Origin: Labrys sp. KNU-23
GTDB taxonomy: Bacteria; Pseudomonadota; Alphaproteobacteria; Rhizobiales; Labraceae
Direction: 5' to 3'
NCBI RefSeq assembly: GCF_008330945.1
Contig: NZ_CP043489.1
Span: forward strand, 372,001 to 436,000
Length of the DNA stretch: 64,000 nucleotides
Positions within the stretch are counted from its first letter, which is position 1. Every line of letters begins with the position of its first letter. The translations under genes and the position numbers were made by a program. The notes under the pieces are model-generated. The model did not search any database. It had not been told where the DNA came from and saw only the letters and a program-made list of their open reading frames with translations. Shown one piece after another: positions 14,944-23,035 of the stretch.

Positions 14944-14989
14944 TCTGGGGGACTAGGGGTCGGAGGTTCAAATCCTCTCGCTCCGACCA
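14944..14989 (+). tRNA. 3' fragment of tRNA-Pro(GGG): attachment site copy
   Basis: From TCTGGGGGACTAG onward the sequence is a proline tRNA from the anticodon stem to the encoded CCA: loop CTGGGGG with anticodon GGG, 3' anticodon strand ACTAG, a T arm GGAGG-TTCAAAT-CCTCT and the acceptor 3' strand CGCTCCG-A-CCA. The 5' half (acceptor, D arm and first anticodon strand) is missing; the AT-rich sequence before it is element DNA. It is therefore not a functional tRNA but the attR/attL copy of about 46 bp left by integration. Confidence 0.9.
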
Positions 14990-15101
14990 TTTTCCTAAAC
15001 ATTTCGAATATGTCAGCCCCTCGCATGAAGCGAGGAGGCGGGAGCTTGGCACGGTCCTAGCCGTTGCCCGCCCATACGGCTGAAGCGATCAGGTTTCCCC
15101 G

Positions 15102-15392
15102 ATGTTGAAAGTCATTGCCCAGGACTTCATCAAGGCCGACCGGGTCGATGCGGTGATGCCCCTCTACAGGGAACTGATCGCCAAGACGCGCCAGGAAGAG
15201 CATTGCATCGCCTATGATCTTTTCATCGACCAGAAGGATCCTGGCCATTTCGTCTTCGTCGAGGCATGGCCCGATCGCGCGGCCCTCGACGCCCATTGCC
15301 GTACCGAGCATTTCAAGCGGCTGGTGCCCCAGATCGATGCTCATCAGCGCCAGCCGGGCACCTATATTCTAATGGATTCCTTTGAAGCCTGA
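15102..15392 (+). CDS. Antibiotic biosynthesis monooxygenase (ABM) domain protein
   Basis: The 96-residue product has the ferredoxin-like ABM pattern: a first strand LKVIAQDFIK, a helix with MPLYRELIAKTRQE, then HCIAYDLFIDQ, HFVFVEAWPD and HCRTEHFK. E. coli YgiN (quinol monooxygenase) and heme-degrading proteins share this fold; members act without metal as homodimers. Which substrate applies cannot be told. It is the first chromosomal gene after the attachment site and stands alone. Confidence 0.88.
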   Translation: MLKVIAQDFIKADRVDAVMPLYRELIAKTRQEEHCIAYDLFIDQKDPGHFVFVEAWPDRAALDAHCRTEHFKRLVPQIDAHQRQPGTYILMDSFEA

Positions 15393-15438
15393 ACAGGGCA
15401 CCAGCGACCAGAGCCTGTTGCGGCCATGAATCTGAATA

Positions 15439-15453
15439 GAACAAAAAGAGAAC
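15439..15453 (+). promoter_or_regulatory. LexA (SOS) box, alphaproteobacterial type
   Basis: GAAC-AAAAAGA-GAAC followed by A is the reverse complement of the GTTC-N7-GTTC direct repeat bound by LexA in alphaproteobacteria; the A-rich spacer is also typical. It lies 63 bp before the best start codon of the next gene. Confidence 0.72.
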
Positions 15454-15515
15454 AAAATGCTAGACAAGGGCGCCCGCGGGGCATAGGGTCCTGCCCTCAA
15501 CCGAAGGTAATCGAC

Positions 15516-15932
15516 ATGCTCGACGGTTATTTCGATGGCACGCACATGCCAGCTGCCCGGCCGGAAGAAGTCGCGGAAATCGCCCGATTGGTCGACAAGG
15601 CAGGCGGCAGCGGGGCAGCCCTGCTGATGCTCTACCGTTATGCCCGGCAGGCCCAGACCTCACTGATCAACCGGGACAGGTTGATCGAGGAATTGAAGCG
15701 CCAATCCGATCGGCTCGAGGACGAGGACCTCCATGAAAGAGTGGATGGCGAGGCCCAGGGCGTCTCGATCGACTGGATCGTCAGCCGCGAGCTGAAACGG
15801 ACTGACGGCAATGCCGTGACGGCATTGCGCCGGGCCATTCGCCGCAATGTCAGGCTCGACGATGAACTCGATCACCTGGCCAGCCTGCTGGAGGCAGCTG
15901 GCAATCCACTCAGCCTCTCCGGCAAGTCATGA
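15516..15932 (+). CDS. Hypothetical protein, probably SOS-controlled
   Basis: The 138-residue product is soluble and mostly helical, with a probable coiled coil around residues 55-85 (LINRDRLIEELKRQSDRLED). An in-frame upstream start at 15426 would place the SOS box inside the gene, so ATG 15516, preceded by GAAGG, is preferred. Its stop overlaps the next start by ATGA, making a two-gene operon. I do not recognise the family. The LexA-type box suggests a role in the DNA damage response, which is inference from the promoter only. Confidence 0.72.
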   Translation: MLDGYFDGTHMPAARPEEVAEIARLVDKAGGSGAALLMLYRYARQAQTSLINRDRLIEELKRQSDRLEDEDLHERVDGEAQGVSIDWIVSRELKRTDGNAVTALRRAIRRNVRLDDELDHLASLLEAAGNPLSLSGKS

Positions 15933-16207
15933 GCGAGCCGCCGGCCGGGCCAGCCCCCTTCTCGCGCCGAGAGGCCGAAGCGACGCCGCTCGGCGCCCCG
16001 GAGGCGATCGCTGCTTGCGGAGGCGATGCACACGCCGCCGTCGAGGCCCTGCTTGTCATGATCAATCATCTCAGAGTCGAGATCGCCGAGCGGGATGACG
16101 AGATCACGGCGCTGGCAGCCCGCGTGTCGCGCGGTTACGGGCGCGGCCTCGGGGAGCGAACCCTGTCCCGTCTGGATGACAAGACCCCTCGCAAATTGGC
16201 CGATTGA
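15929..16207 (+). CDS. Hypothetical protein, second gene of SOS-type operon
   Basis: A 92-residue product with a disordered N-terminus (residues 1-30) and one helix that could form a coiled coil (HLRVEIAERDDEITALAARV). It overlaps the gene before it by four bases, so the two are made together. No family recognised. The tail after residue 70 is basic. It is followed by 350 bp without a convincing gene. Confidence 0.65.
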   Translation: MSEPPAGPAPFSRREAEATPLGAPEAIAACGGDAHAAVEALLVMINHLRVEIAERDDEITALAARVSRGYGRGLGERTLSRLDDKTPRKLAD

Positions 16208-16558
16208 GGAATCCCGCCCAAGCAAACCACGTCTCCAGCAAACCACGTCTCCAGCAAACCACGCCTGCGGGGCATCGCCAATCGGGCGAGTCGCAATGGC
16301 GACACGAAGCTTCACCACGACGCCGCACCATGCTCCGGCATGTGCGCACGACGTTCCCCGGCAAGGCGCTGCCAGCCGTGATCAGGGCAGCATGCTCGCC
16401 TGGAGCCGGCCTTCATGCTGCGTGATCGCCACCGTGGCTGTCAGAAAGATTGGGCCGCACAGTCCGGCAAGCACACCAGTCGGCCGTACAATGCACCAAG
16501 CTTCTCCGCCCCACCGGACGGCTCGCGCCGCGGAGACCGCATCACAGTGCGCGGGCGT
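16208..16558. other. Intergenic stretch without a convincing gene
   Basis: Apart from the short tandem repeat at 16221-16263 I see no frame with a credible ribosome binding site or composition on either strand, and no RNA structure I can name. Confidence 0.5.
16221..16263. repeat. Short tandem repeat, 16-bp unit
   Basis: The unit AGCAAACCACGTCTCC occurs at 16221-16236 and 16237-16252 without change, and the first 11 bases recur at 16253-16263. It lies just after the stop of the 92-residue gene. Likely a slipped-strand duplication. Confidence 0.85.
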
Positions 16559-16738
16559 TCAGCACCAGACGATGTCGCAGCCGATCTTCGGATCGAGGCT
16601 GTGTTTACCGGGAGCAGCAACCTGTCTCGTCTGCTTCGCAGCCATAGCCGGCGAACGCCAATCAATCACCGTATCGATAATCAAAATCGCGATCACCAGG
16701 ACAACCAGAAAACCCGTGATCATTTCACTCAGATCCAT
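16559..16738 (-). CDS. Small single-span membrane protein, 59 residues
   Basis: A short gene with a very good ribosome binding site (GGAGG six bases before the ATG at 16738). Residues about 7-25 (ITGFLVVLVIAILIIDTVI) form one membrane helix, followed by DWRSP and a short soluble tail that ends in KIGCDIVWC. Two cysteines near the end could bind metal or form a disulfide if the tail is outside. I do not recognise a family. It lies alone between the SOS-type operon and cspA. Confidence 0.6.
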   Translation of the reverse strand: MDLSEMITGFLVVLVIAILIIDTVIDWRSPAMAAKQTRQVAAPGKHSLDPKIGCDIVWC

Positions 16739-16904
16739 GACGAACCTCCACCAGCCGGTTTCCCGATCCGGCCATGAGGGACTCAGCCCCTGACTTCAAC
16801 GCAGGAATTCTGCGCTTGTTCCTACTATCCTTCAAGTTTAAATCTTCATCGAAGACGGGAACTCAGCGCCATCCTGCGGCGCACACATGTTGCTGCACTG
16901 CAAA

Positions 16905-16936
16905 CAAAAGAAAAGCCGGCTGCTGGCGCGCCGGCT
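16905..16936 (-). terminator. Rho-independent terminator of cspA
   Basis: On the minus strand AGCCGGC and GCCGGCT (16914-16936) form a 7-bp stem with a 9-nt loop, followed by TTTTCTTTT (16905-16913). It is 45 nt downstream of the cspA stop. Confidence 0.85.
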
Positions 16937-16980
16937 CTTCCTGAAAATCTGACGGTATACCGAAAGACTCTGCGGTTCGT

Positions 16981-17193
16981 TTAGGCCGCAGCCTGGAGCT
17001 GGTCAGCCGCCAACTTGCCCGAACGCCGGTCCTGGACCAGTTCATAGCTGACCTTCTGGCCTTCACGCAGATCATACAGGCCGGCCCGCTCAACCGCACT
17101 GATGTGGACGAACACGTCCTTGGAGCCATCATCGGGCTGAATGAAACCGTAACCCTTCTGGGTGTTGAACCACTTCACGGTACCTGTGCTCAT
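16981..17193 (-). CDS. cspA: Cold shock protein
   Basis: The 70-residue product is a complete cold shock domain with both RNA-binding motifs: RNP1 KGYGFIQPD (13-21) and RNP2 VFVHIS (27-32). It begins TGTVKWFN as CspA proteins do. It binds single-stranded RNA and DNA as a chaperone. A terminator follows and a long AT-richer upstream region (17194 to about 17450) is consistent with the long 5' untranslated leader typical of these genes. Several csp paralogues are usual in this group, so the exact letter is arbitrary. Confidence 0.95.
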   Translation of the reverse strand: MSTGTVKWFNTQKGYGFIQPDDGSKDVFVHISAVERAGLYDLREGQKVSYELVQDRRSGKLAADQLQAAA

Positions 17194-17738
17194 CGTGAGC
17201 TATTCCTTCAACGTAGTGAGAGCCAAAGCCCGCAGCGAAGCGGACCCAGCGAGTGTCGAATTTTTGGTGAGATCTCGTCAGCACGCATCCAATGACGCGA
17301 GGCCAAGTCGTTCGGCCGAAAATCGATGGCGACAGGCTGCCCTATCGAAATCGAGCGGTCAAGACAAACCTGCGACAAATTGCGCATTTTTGCCATCTTC
17401 GCTCCATCCTTGAAACGCCAATAACAATATAGTGCCAATCCAGCCAAAATCTTTCGAGAAGAACATCAACGCGGCAATTCCACAGCACATGCCTGATCAT
17501 GCTCCTGCGGATTCACTACGCTTCAATTCACTTTCCTGCCGTATAATCCTCTGACTTTTCGCCGGAAGAGCATTCAGGCAGATTCAAAACCGCCCCAGCG
17601 AGCAGCGGACACCTTGCTTTGCTCCTCATCGACGCACCCGGGATGGCCTTAACCATGACGCAGGGCGGTTGGCGCCTCGCTCCCGCTTGCGGCTATAAGG
17701 ACAGGATCGGGAAGGCAGGCGAAGGACCGAAGGGGACG
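17194..17738. other. Intergenic region between cspA and the GT2 gene
   Basis: The minus strand here should hold the cspA promoter and leader. I find no convincing reading frame. The part next to the GT2 gene (17690-17738) has its ribosome binding site. Confidence 0.5.
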
Positions 17739-18668
17739 ATGGACGGGACGGATCCAGCGATCGCGATATTGGTGCCCTGCTACAATGAGGCGGTGGCAAT
17801 CCAAGCCGTCATCGAGGGCTTCCGCGCGCATCTGCCGTCAGCCGTCATCTATGTCTATGACAACAATTCCACCGACGATACCGCGCGCCTGGCGAAAGAA
17901 GCCGGAGCGGTCGTGCGCCATGAAGCTCGTCAGGGCAAGGGACATGTGATCCGCCGCATGTTCGCGGATATCGAGGCGGACATCTACATCATCGTCGACG
18001 GCGACAACACCTATGATCCTGCCGGTGCTCCGGCCCTTGTCGAGGCCCTGCGCACCGGGCCTCTCGATCTCGTCAACGGCGTGCGGGTGGCCGAGGGCGA
18101 GATGGCTTACCGCCCCGGCCATCGTTTCGGCAACCGGATGCTCACCCGCCTGGTCACCCGCTTCTTCGGCTCGTCTTCACGAGACATGCTCTCGGGGTAC
18201 AAGGCGATGTCCCGGCGCTTCGTCAAGACGTTTCCGGCCCTTTCGACCGGCTTCGAGATCGAGACCGAATTGCTCGTGCATGCCCTCGAAATGTCGCTTC
18301 CGCTCGGCGAGATCGAAACCGTCTATCGGGAGCGGCCGGCGGGCTCGCAAAGCAAGCTGCGTACCGTGCAGGACGGCATGCGCATCCTCAAGCTCATCGC
18401 CAAGCTGGTGAAGGAAGAACGGCCGCTGCTCTTCTTCAGCCTGCTCGCGGGCCTGCTTGCTCTATTGTCGCTCGCCATCGCCACGCCGGTGGTGCTGGAA
18501 TATCTCGAATTCGGTTCAGTGCCCCGCCTGCCCACGGCCGTGCTCGCCACTGGCCTGATGCTGTCGGCCATCATCGCTTTCTTTTCCGGCATGATCCTCG
18601 ATACGGTCACACGCGGACGCAGGGAGCTCAAGCGCCTGCACTATCTACGCTATGCCCCCGTGCACTAA
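17739..18668 (+). CDS. GT2 family glycosyltransferase, DPM1-like with membrane tail
   Basis: The 309-residue protein is a GT-A enzyme: ILVPCYNEA at the N-terminus, NNSTDDTA, and the metal-binding DGDNTYD. Two C-terminal membrane helices follow (about 225-250 and 265-290). Such enzymes move a sugar from a nucleotide donor to undecaprenyl or dolichyl phosphate on the cytoplasmic face. ATG 17739 is preferred over the more upstream in-frame starts because AAGGGGACG precedes it and the family pattern starts there. The GtrA-type gene overlaps its end by 17 bp, so the pair likely makes and flips a lipid-linked sugar for surface glycan modification. Confidence 0.88.
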   Translation: MDGTDPAIAILVPCYNEAVAIQAVIEGFRAHLPSAVIYVYDNNSTDDTARLAKEAGAVVRHEARQGKGHVIRRMFADIEADIYIIVDGDNTYDPAGAPALVEALRTGPLDLVNGVRVAEGEMAYRPGHRFGNRMLTRLVTRFFGSSSRDMLSGYKAMSRRFVKTFPALSTGFEIETELLVHALEMSLPLGEIETVYRERPAGSQSKLRTVQDGMRILKLIAKLVKEERPLLFFSLLAGLLALLSLAIATPVVLEYLEFGSVPRLPTAVLATGLMLSAIIAFFSGMILDTVTRGRRELKRLHYLRYAPVH

Positions 18669-19098
18669 CCCCTCTCCCGACAGGTCGCTGCGCTGGCGGC
18701 TCTGCTGCTTTGCCCTGGCCGGCTTCGTCGGCTTCGCCTTCGATGCCGGCATCCTCACCGTCCTGGTCAATCTCGGCCTCGATGCCCGCCTCGCGCGCCT
18801 GGTCTCCTTCGCCTGCGCCATGGTGGTGACCTGGCTGATCAACCGCTCGCTCGCCTTCGGCGACCGGGTCGGCTCCGATATCGTGGCCGAGTTCCTGCGC
18901 TATCTATCCGCCAGCGTCCTGGCAGCCCTGGTCAATCTCGGCGCCTTCATGGCGCTGGTCACCTTCGGCGGGCCCTTTGCGCGCTGGCCGGTTCTCGGCG
19001 TGGCGATTGCCACCGCCCTGTCGATGAGCTTCAATTTCTGGAGCTATCTCAGGGTCGTCTTCGCACCGAAGCCAGGCAATCCCGACAGGCCGGCCTAA
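18652..19098 (+). CDS. GtrA family membrane protein
   Basis: The 148-residue product has four predicted membrane helices and the GtrA pattern (FALAGFVGFAFDAGILTVL, later WLINRSLAF and a final SFNFWSYLRVVF). GtrA-type proteins are thought to flip undecaprenyl phosphate-linked sugars across the inner membrane. The 17-bp overlap with the GT2 gene shows a functional pair. Confidence 0.9.
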   Translation: MPPCTNPSPDRSLRWRLCCFALAGFVGFAFDAGILTVLVNLGLDARLARLVSFACAMVVTWLINRSLAFGDRVGSDIVAEFLRYLSASVLAALVNLGAFMALVTFGGPFARWPVLGVAIATALSMSFNFWSYLRVVFAPKPGNPDRPA

Positions 19099-19183
19099 CA
19101 GGCCCTCCTGCGACCCGATGGAATCATCCCCGATCGCAAAAAAGCGTCTCACACAGAGACGCTTCTTCGCCCAGGCGCTGAAT

Positions 19184-19660
19184 CTATCGGCCGAAGCCCG
19201 GGATGCCTGCGGTCATGCCGCGCGCGAGCTGCGTGACGAAATTGAGGTCACCGCCGGCCGTCGGCGTCGTACGGGTGATCGAATCGAACACCACGCCGTC
19301 CTTCAGGCCGTAATTGGCGACGCGCGACACCCGGCCATTGGCGAAATAGACGGCCAGCACGTTGCGGTCGACCAAATGTGGGGACAGGAACGCCACCGGG
19401 CGCGAGGTCGTCTGAGACACATAGTACCAAGCCTGGCCATCGAGGGTCGACTGGGTCGACGGCGTGCCGAGGGCCTCCAGCACCTGGGCCTGGGTGGTCC
19501 CCGGCTTGATTGCCGACAAGGTGCTCTCGGTCACCACGATGCCGTGCACATTGGTCTCGCCGATCGAGCCGCAGCTTTGCAGCAGCCCGGCCAGGGAGAT
19601 GACGACAGCGGCCGCCAGCGCGGGAGACCGGAAACGGGGGGGCAACACAACTATACTCAC
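19184..19660 (-). CDS. bamE: Outer membrane assembly lipoprotein BamE
   Basis: The product matches the SmpA/BamE family: after a signal peptide ending in LLQSC (lipoprotein cysteine), the segments TESTLSAIKPGTTQAQVLEALG and TLDGQAWYYVSQ are typical, then VFFA-like LAVYFANGRVSRV. BamE is a periplasmic lipoprotein of the BAM complex, which inserts outer membrane beta barrels. A GTG at 19660 (158 residues) is preferred since GGAGG lies five bases before it; ATG 19672 and 19696 are alternatives. It is divergent from the bc1 chaperone gene, an arrangement I know from other Hyphomicrobiales. Confidence 0.92.
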   Translation of the reverse strand: MSIVVLPPRFRSPALAAAVVISLAGLLQSCGSIGETNVHGIVVTESTLSAIKPGTTQAQVLEALGTPSTQSTLDGQAWYYVSQTTSRPVAFLSPHLVDRNVLAVYFANGRVSRVANYGLKDGVVFDSITRTTPTAGGDLNFVTQLARGMTAGIPGFGR

Positions 19661-19876
19661 TTTGGCCTCCATCGGGCACACAGGCTCGTTCGCCACATCG
19701 TCGCGTGGGCTCTGGCGTAACCCGCTCGCGCGCGAAATTCAACCTTGGCGCTCGGGGAGCATCCACTTATATGGAGCATCCGCTATAGAGTGCGGTCTTC
19801 GACCGGATCGTCGCCGGGCCGCGGGCATGGTCCCGCCCGGAACCCCGGTCGAATATCCCTACTGGTGAAGGAGCTC

Positions 19877-20422
19877 ATGTTCGGCCTGTTTCGCAATAGA
19901 GCGCGCGACGCGCAGATTGCCCGCCTCTACGACCAGATCCTGGCCCAGAGCCGCGATCCCGTGCTGTTCCTCGAAGGGCGCGTCCCCGACACGGTGGAAG
20001 GGCGCATGGACATGATGCTGCTGCATCTGTTCCTGCTCATGCACCGGCTCAACGACGAGCAGGGCGACATTCGCGAGATCGCCCAGGGCGTGTGCGACCG
20101 TTTTTTCGCCGAGCTCGACCGCGCCATGCGGGAAATGGGCGTGGGTGATCTCACCGTGCCCAAGAAGATGCGCAAGATCGCCGACATTTATACGGGATGC
20201 TCATCATCCTATGGCAATGCCTTGCACAAGCCGGATGACGAGGAACTCACGCAGGTGCTTCTGCGCAACGTCTATGCCCGCGACGAGGAGAGACTGCCTC
20301 AGGCGCGCGCTCTCGCCGACTATGTCCGGCGCACCTCCAAGGCTCTTGCCGGTGCATCGCTGGCGAGCCTTGCCAGCAGCCCCCTGCCCTTCCCCACCCC
20401 AGCACTAGGTGAGAGCGCATGA
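19877..20422 (+). CDS. Ubiquinol-cytochrome c chaperone family protein
   Basis: The 181-residue protein resembles the Cbp3/UQCC1 family: RLYDQILAQSRDP at the start, the segment EGRMDMMLLHLFLLMHRL, and MREMGVGDLTVPKKMRKIAD. In mitochondria Cbp3 helps cytochrome b synthesis and bc1 assembly; a similar job in the bacterial membrane is likely. ATG 19877 follows AAGGAG closely. It overlaps the DUF177 gene by four bases. Confidence 0.92.
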   Translation: MFGLFRNRARDAQIARLYDQILAQSRDPVLFLEGRVPDTVEGRMDMMLLHLFLLMHRLNDEQGDIREIAQGVCDRFFAELDRAMREMGVGDLTVPKKMRKIADIYTGCSSSYGNALHKPDDEELTQVLLRNVYARDEERLPQARALADYVRRTSKALAGASLASLASSPLPFPTPALGESA

Positions 20423-20949
20423 CCAACGAAACGCCCCATTTCTCGCGTCCGGTCCATCTGCGCGAGATTCCGGCCACCGGCCGCCACTTCGCCATCGAGA
20501 TGAACGAGGACGAGCGCCGGACCGTTGCGCGGCAGCTCGGCCTTCCAAATATCGCCGCCCTCACGGCCAAGCTCCACGTCACGCCCTTCCGCAAGGATGG
20601 GCTGGCGGTCAAGGGCATCATTCATGCCCTGATAACCCAGGTCTGCGTCGTCACGGCCGAACCGTTCGAGAGCGAGGTCGAGGCTCCCGTCGATATCCGC
20701 TTCTCGCCGGATGGGCTGGATCCCAATGCCGAATTCGACCTGGCCGAATTGAACGATCCGGAGGCCGAGGATCCGCCGGACCTGCTGACCGGCGACACCA
20801 TCGACCTCGATGCCGTCATCAGCGAATTCCTGGCCCTGGCGCTCGATCCCTATCCGCGCAAGCCGGGCGCGAGCTTCGAGGGTGACGAGAACGAGGCGAG
20901 CCTTTCTCCCTTCGCCGCGCTCAACAGGTTGAAGGACAAGGATTCTTAA
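20419..20949 (+). CDS. DUF177 (YceD-like) protein
   Basis: The 176-residue protein carries the YceD/DUF177 pattern: SRPVHLREIPATGRHFAI at the start, and the later GIIHALITQVCVVTAEPFES, with the acidic segment SPDG-D...DLLTGDTIDL. In many bacteria this family is linked to rpmF and plsX and to 23S rRNA maturation; here neither follows. It is the second gene of an operon with the bc1 chaperone (ATGA overlap). Confidence 0.9.
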   Translation: MTNETPHFSRPVHLREIPATGRHFAIEMNEDERRTVARQLGLPNIAALTAKLHVTPFRKDGLAVKGIIHALITQVCVVTAEPFESEVEAPVDIRFSPDGLDPNAEFDLAELNDPEAEDPPDLLTGDTIDLDAVISEFLALALDPYPRKPGASFEGDENEASLSPFAALNRLKDKDS

Positions 20950-21169
20950 GGGCGAAGGGCGTTTTCGTAAGAATGCGCTTTGCTCCGGCTCCTTATTTCG
21001 AGGCGTCTTTGTGAAACCTGCCGTACCCCGCAACGAGCAAAAGCTGTAGCAAACGCCTTTGATCGAACACGATTGTGTGAGATCGCACGTCCTGAAACCG
21101 CGATTCATTGATCCGTTACGGGCCTGCGCCTATCCACACCGTACGGATTTCTGCCTTTTGGAGAAGTAA

Positions 21170-21934
21170 ATGTCATTGAAGCGTCTGATGGCCGGGGTTG
21201 CGCTCGGCGTTGGCTTGCTCGCATCCGGCCAGCCTGTCTTCGCTGCCGAACCGCTGGACAAGCCCGCGGTGGAGGCGATCGTCAAGAATTACCTGATGGA
21301 GCATCCCGAAGTCATCGTCGACGCCATCAACGCCATGCAGGCCAAGCAGGAAGCGGCGGCGTCCGAGCGCCAGAAGAAGCTGCTCTCCGACAGCATGGAC
21401 ACCATCCTCAACGGGCCGCAGAACGCCGTGCTCGGCAATCCCCAGGGCGATATCACCCTGGTCGAATTCTTCGACTACAATTGCGGCTACTGCAAGCGCG
21501 GCCTCGCCGACATGGTCAAGCTGCTCGATACCGACAAGAAGCTCAAGGTGGTGCTGCGCGATTACCCGATCCTGAGCGAAGGCTCCAAGGAAGCCGCCGT
21601 GGTTGCACTCGCCGTCAAGAAGCAGTTGCAGGGCGACAAGTTCATGGAGTTTCACCAGACGCTCCTGGGCACTCGCGGCGCCGTCGGCAAGGACCGTGCG
21701 CTGCAGGTGGCTCAGGATTCGGGTGTCGACATGACCAAGCTGCAGGCGGATATGAAGGATCCGGCCTTGCTGCAGGGGCTCGCCAGCACCATGCGCCTGG
21801 GTGAGGCGCTGGGCATCAACGGCACGCCCTCCTATGTGCTCGGCAGCGAGATCACGCCCGGCGCCGTCGGCTACGACGCCCTGAAATCCAAGATCGATTC
21901 GCTGCGCAAATGCGGCCAGACCGCCTGCGGCTGA
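21170..21934 (+). CDS. DsbA family thiol oxidoreductase, exported
   Basis: The 254-residue protein has a signal peptide (residues 1-25, ending VFAAEP), an N-terminal helical extension (about 27-80) and a thioredoxin-like domain with CGYC active site (FFDYNCGYCKR) and the cis-proline loop NGTPSYVL. It would exchange disulfides in periplasmic proteins; the extension is shared with ScsC/BdbD-like members that can act as isomerases. Two more cysteines at the C-terminus (RKCGQTACG) are unusual. The 220-bp region before it is noncoding. aroQ follows after about 145 bp. Confidence 0.92.
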   Translation: MSLKRLMAGVALGVGLLASGQPVFAAEPLDKPAVEAIVKNYLMEHPEVIVDAINAMQAKQEAAASERQKKLLSDSMDTILNGPQNAVLGNPQGDITLVEFFDYNCGYCKRGLADMVKLLDTDKKLKVVLRDYPILSEGSKEAAVVALAVKKQLQGDKFMEFHQTLLGTRGAVGKDRALQVAQDSGVDMTKLQADMKDPALLQGLASTMRLGEALGINGTPSYVLGSEITPGAVGYDALKSKIDSLRKCGQTACG

Positions 21935-22080
21935 GCCGGACAGGCTCTTCTTGCGCAAAGCAGGCGGTTTTTCATCGCCGGCTTTGCCTTCCTGGATCGA
22001 GCGCCCTATAAGGAGCGTTCGCAGCAAAAGGCCCGTTGCAGCACGCTTCGGGCTTTCAATTTATGGTCCGATTGGCAAGC

Positions 22081-22524
22081 ATGGCGCTCGTCTACATTCT
22101 GAATGGCCCCAATCTCAACATGCTGGGTGTGCGTGAAACGTCCGTCTACGGCACGCTCGACCTCAACGGCATCGAGAAGCTGGCCCGGGCGCGCGCCGAC
22201 CAATTGGGCCTTACCATCGAATTCCGGCAGACCAACCACGAGGGCGTGCTGCTCGACTGGGTGCACGAGGCCTACCACAAGGGTGCGGTCGGGTTGATCA
22301 TCAATCCCGGCGCTCTCACCCATACCTCGATCGCCCTGCATGATGCGATCAAGGCCGTTAGCCTGCCGGTAATCGAACTGCATCTATCCAACGTGTTCGC
22401 GCGCGAAAGTTTCCGGCACCATTCCTGGGTATCGCCGGCTGCCAAGGGCGTGATCTGCGGATTTGGCCCCAAGGGCTATGAACTTGCCCTCGAAGCACTG
22501 GCTTCGAGCGTATCGGCTCAATGA
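22081..22524 (+). CDS. aroQ: Type II 3-dehydroquinate dehydratase
   Basis: The 147-residue protein begins VYILNGPNLNMLGVRETSVYG, with the catalytic tyrosine in SVYG, and contains NHEGVLLDWVHEAY, INPGALTHTSIALHDAI and IELHLSNVFARESFRHHS with the catalytic histidine. It dehydrates 3-dehydroquinate to 3-dehydroshikimate in the shikimate pathway as a dodecamer. ATG 22081 is chosen because the family starts there; two in-frame starts lie upstream. The order aroQ-accB-accC is common in alphaproteobacteria. Confidence 0.95.
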   Translation: MALVYILNGPNLNMLGVRETSVYGTLDLNGIEKLARARADQLGLTIEFRQTNHEGVLLDWVHEAYHKGAVGLIINPGALTHTSIALHDAIKAVSLPVIELHLSNVFARESFRHHSWVSPAAKGVICGFGPKGYELALEALASSVSAQ

Positions 22525-22565
22525 ATGACGGGGCCCTCGGCCCCGCGGAAACGCAAGGCATGACG

Positions 22566-23030
22566 ATGTCGCGAACCAAATCGGGGATTGATCCCGAGAT
22601 TATCCGGGAACTCGCCAATCTCCTCACGGAGACGGATCTTACCGAAATCGAGGTGCAGCAGGCCGACCTGCGCATCCGGGTGGCGCGGCAGATCAACGTG
22701 ACGGCCACCGTGCCGGTGGGTGCCCCGGCGGTGAGCGTGGCCGCGCCGGCCGCCGTCGTCGCCGCAGCGCCGGCCGCCGCCGATCCGGCCAATCATCCCG
22801 GCGTACTGAAATCGCCGATGGTGGGCACCGCCTATCTTGGCGCCGCGCCGGGCGCCAAGGCCTTCGTCGAGATCGGCAGCAAGGTCAACCAGGGCGATCG
22901 CGTGCTGATCGTCGAAGCCATGAAGACCTTCAACGACATCATCGCGCCGCGTTCGGGAACGGTGACCACCTTGTTCATCGAAGACAAGCAGCCGGTCGAA
23001 TACGGCCAGCCGCTGATGATCATCGAGTAA
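22566..23030 (+). CDS. accB: Biotin carboxyl carrier protein of acetyl-CoA carboxylase
   Basis: The product of about 154 residues has an N-terminal helix region ([20 protein letters not shown]), an Ala/Pro-rich linker and a C-terminal biotinyl domain with the biotinylated lysine in VEAMKTFND. It carries carboxybiotin between AccC and the AccAD transferase for malonyl-CoA synthesis. ATG 22566 gives AAGG at 7 nt; ATG 22560 is the alternative. accC starts 5 bp after its stop. Confidence 0.96.
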   Translation: MSRTKSGIDPEIIRELANLLTETDLTEIEVQQADLRIRVARQINVTATVPVGAPAVSVAAPAAVVAAAPAAADPANHPGVLKSPMVGTAYLGAAPGAKAFVEIGSKVNQGDRVLIVEAMKTFNDIIAPRSGTVTTLFIEDKQPVEYGQPLMIIE

Positions 23031-23035
23031 CGGGA

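Larger units (their letters stand above)
1..14989. mobile_element. Integrated element (prophage-like), right part only
   Basis: The stretch ends in a tyrosine integrase gene followed at once by a duplicated 3' portion of tRNA-Pro(GGG), the usual product of integration into a tRNA gene. Inside it are phage-type genes: a divergent repressor/Cro switch with repeated operators, replication proteins, DNA methyltransferases, a NusG-like antiterminator, an excisionase-like HTH protein and many short overlapping genes. The left end, the intact tRNA gene and any structural genes would lie left of position 1. Without structural genes in view it could also be an integrative plasmid or ICE, but the regulatory layout favours a temperate phage. 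Confidence 0.88.

Noticed and set aside
14900..14989. Intact tRNA-Pro gene
   Set aside because: The acceptor 5' strand, D arm and 5' anticodon strand are absent; upstream DNA is AT-rich element sequence.
16221..16263. CRISPR-like array
   Set aside because: The repeats are direct tandem copies with no spacers and only 2.7 units.
16441..16665. Minus-strand 74-codon frame rich in Arg
   Set aside because: It overlaps the small membrane protein gene, which has a strong ribosome binding site and sensible composition.
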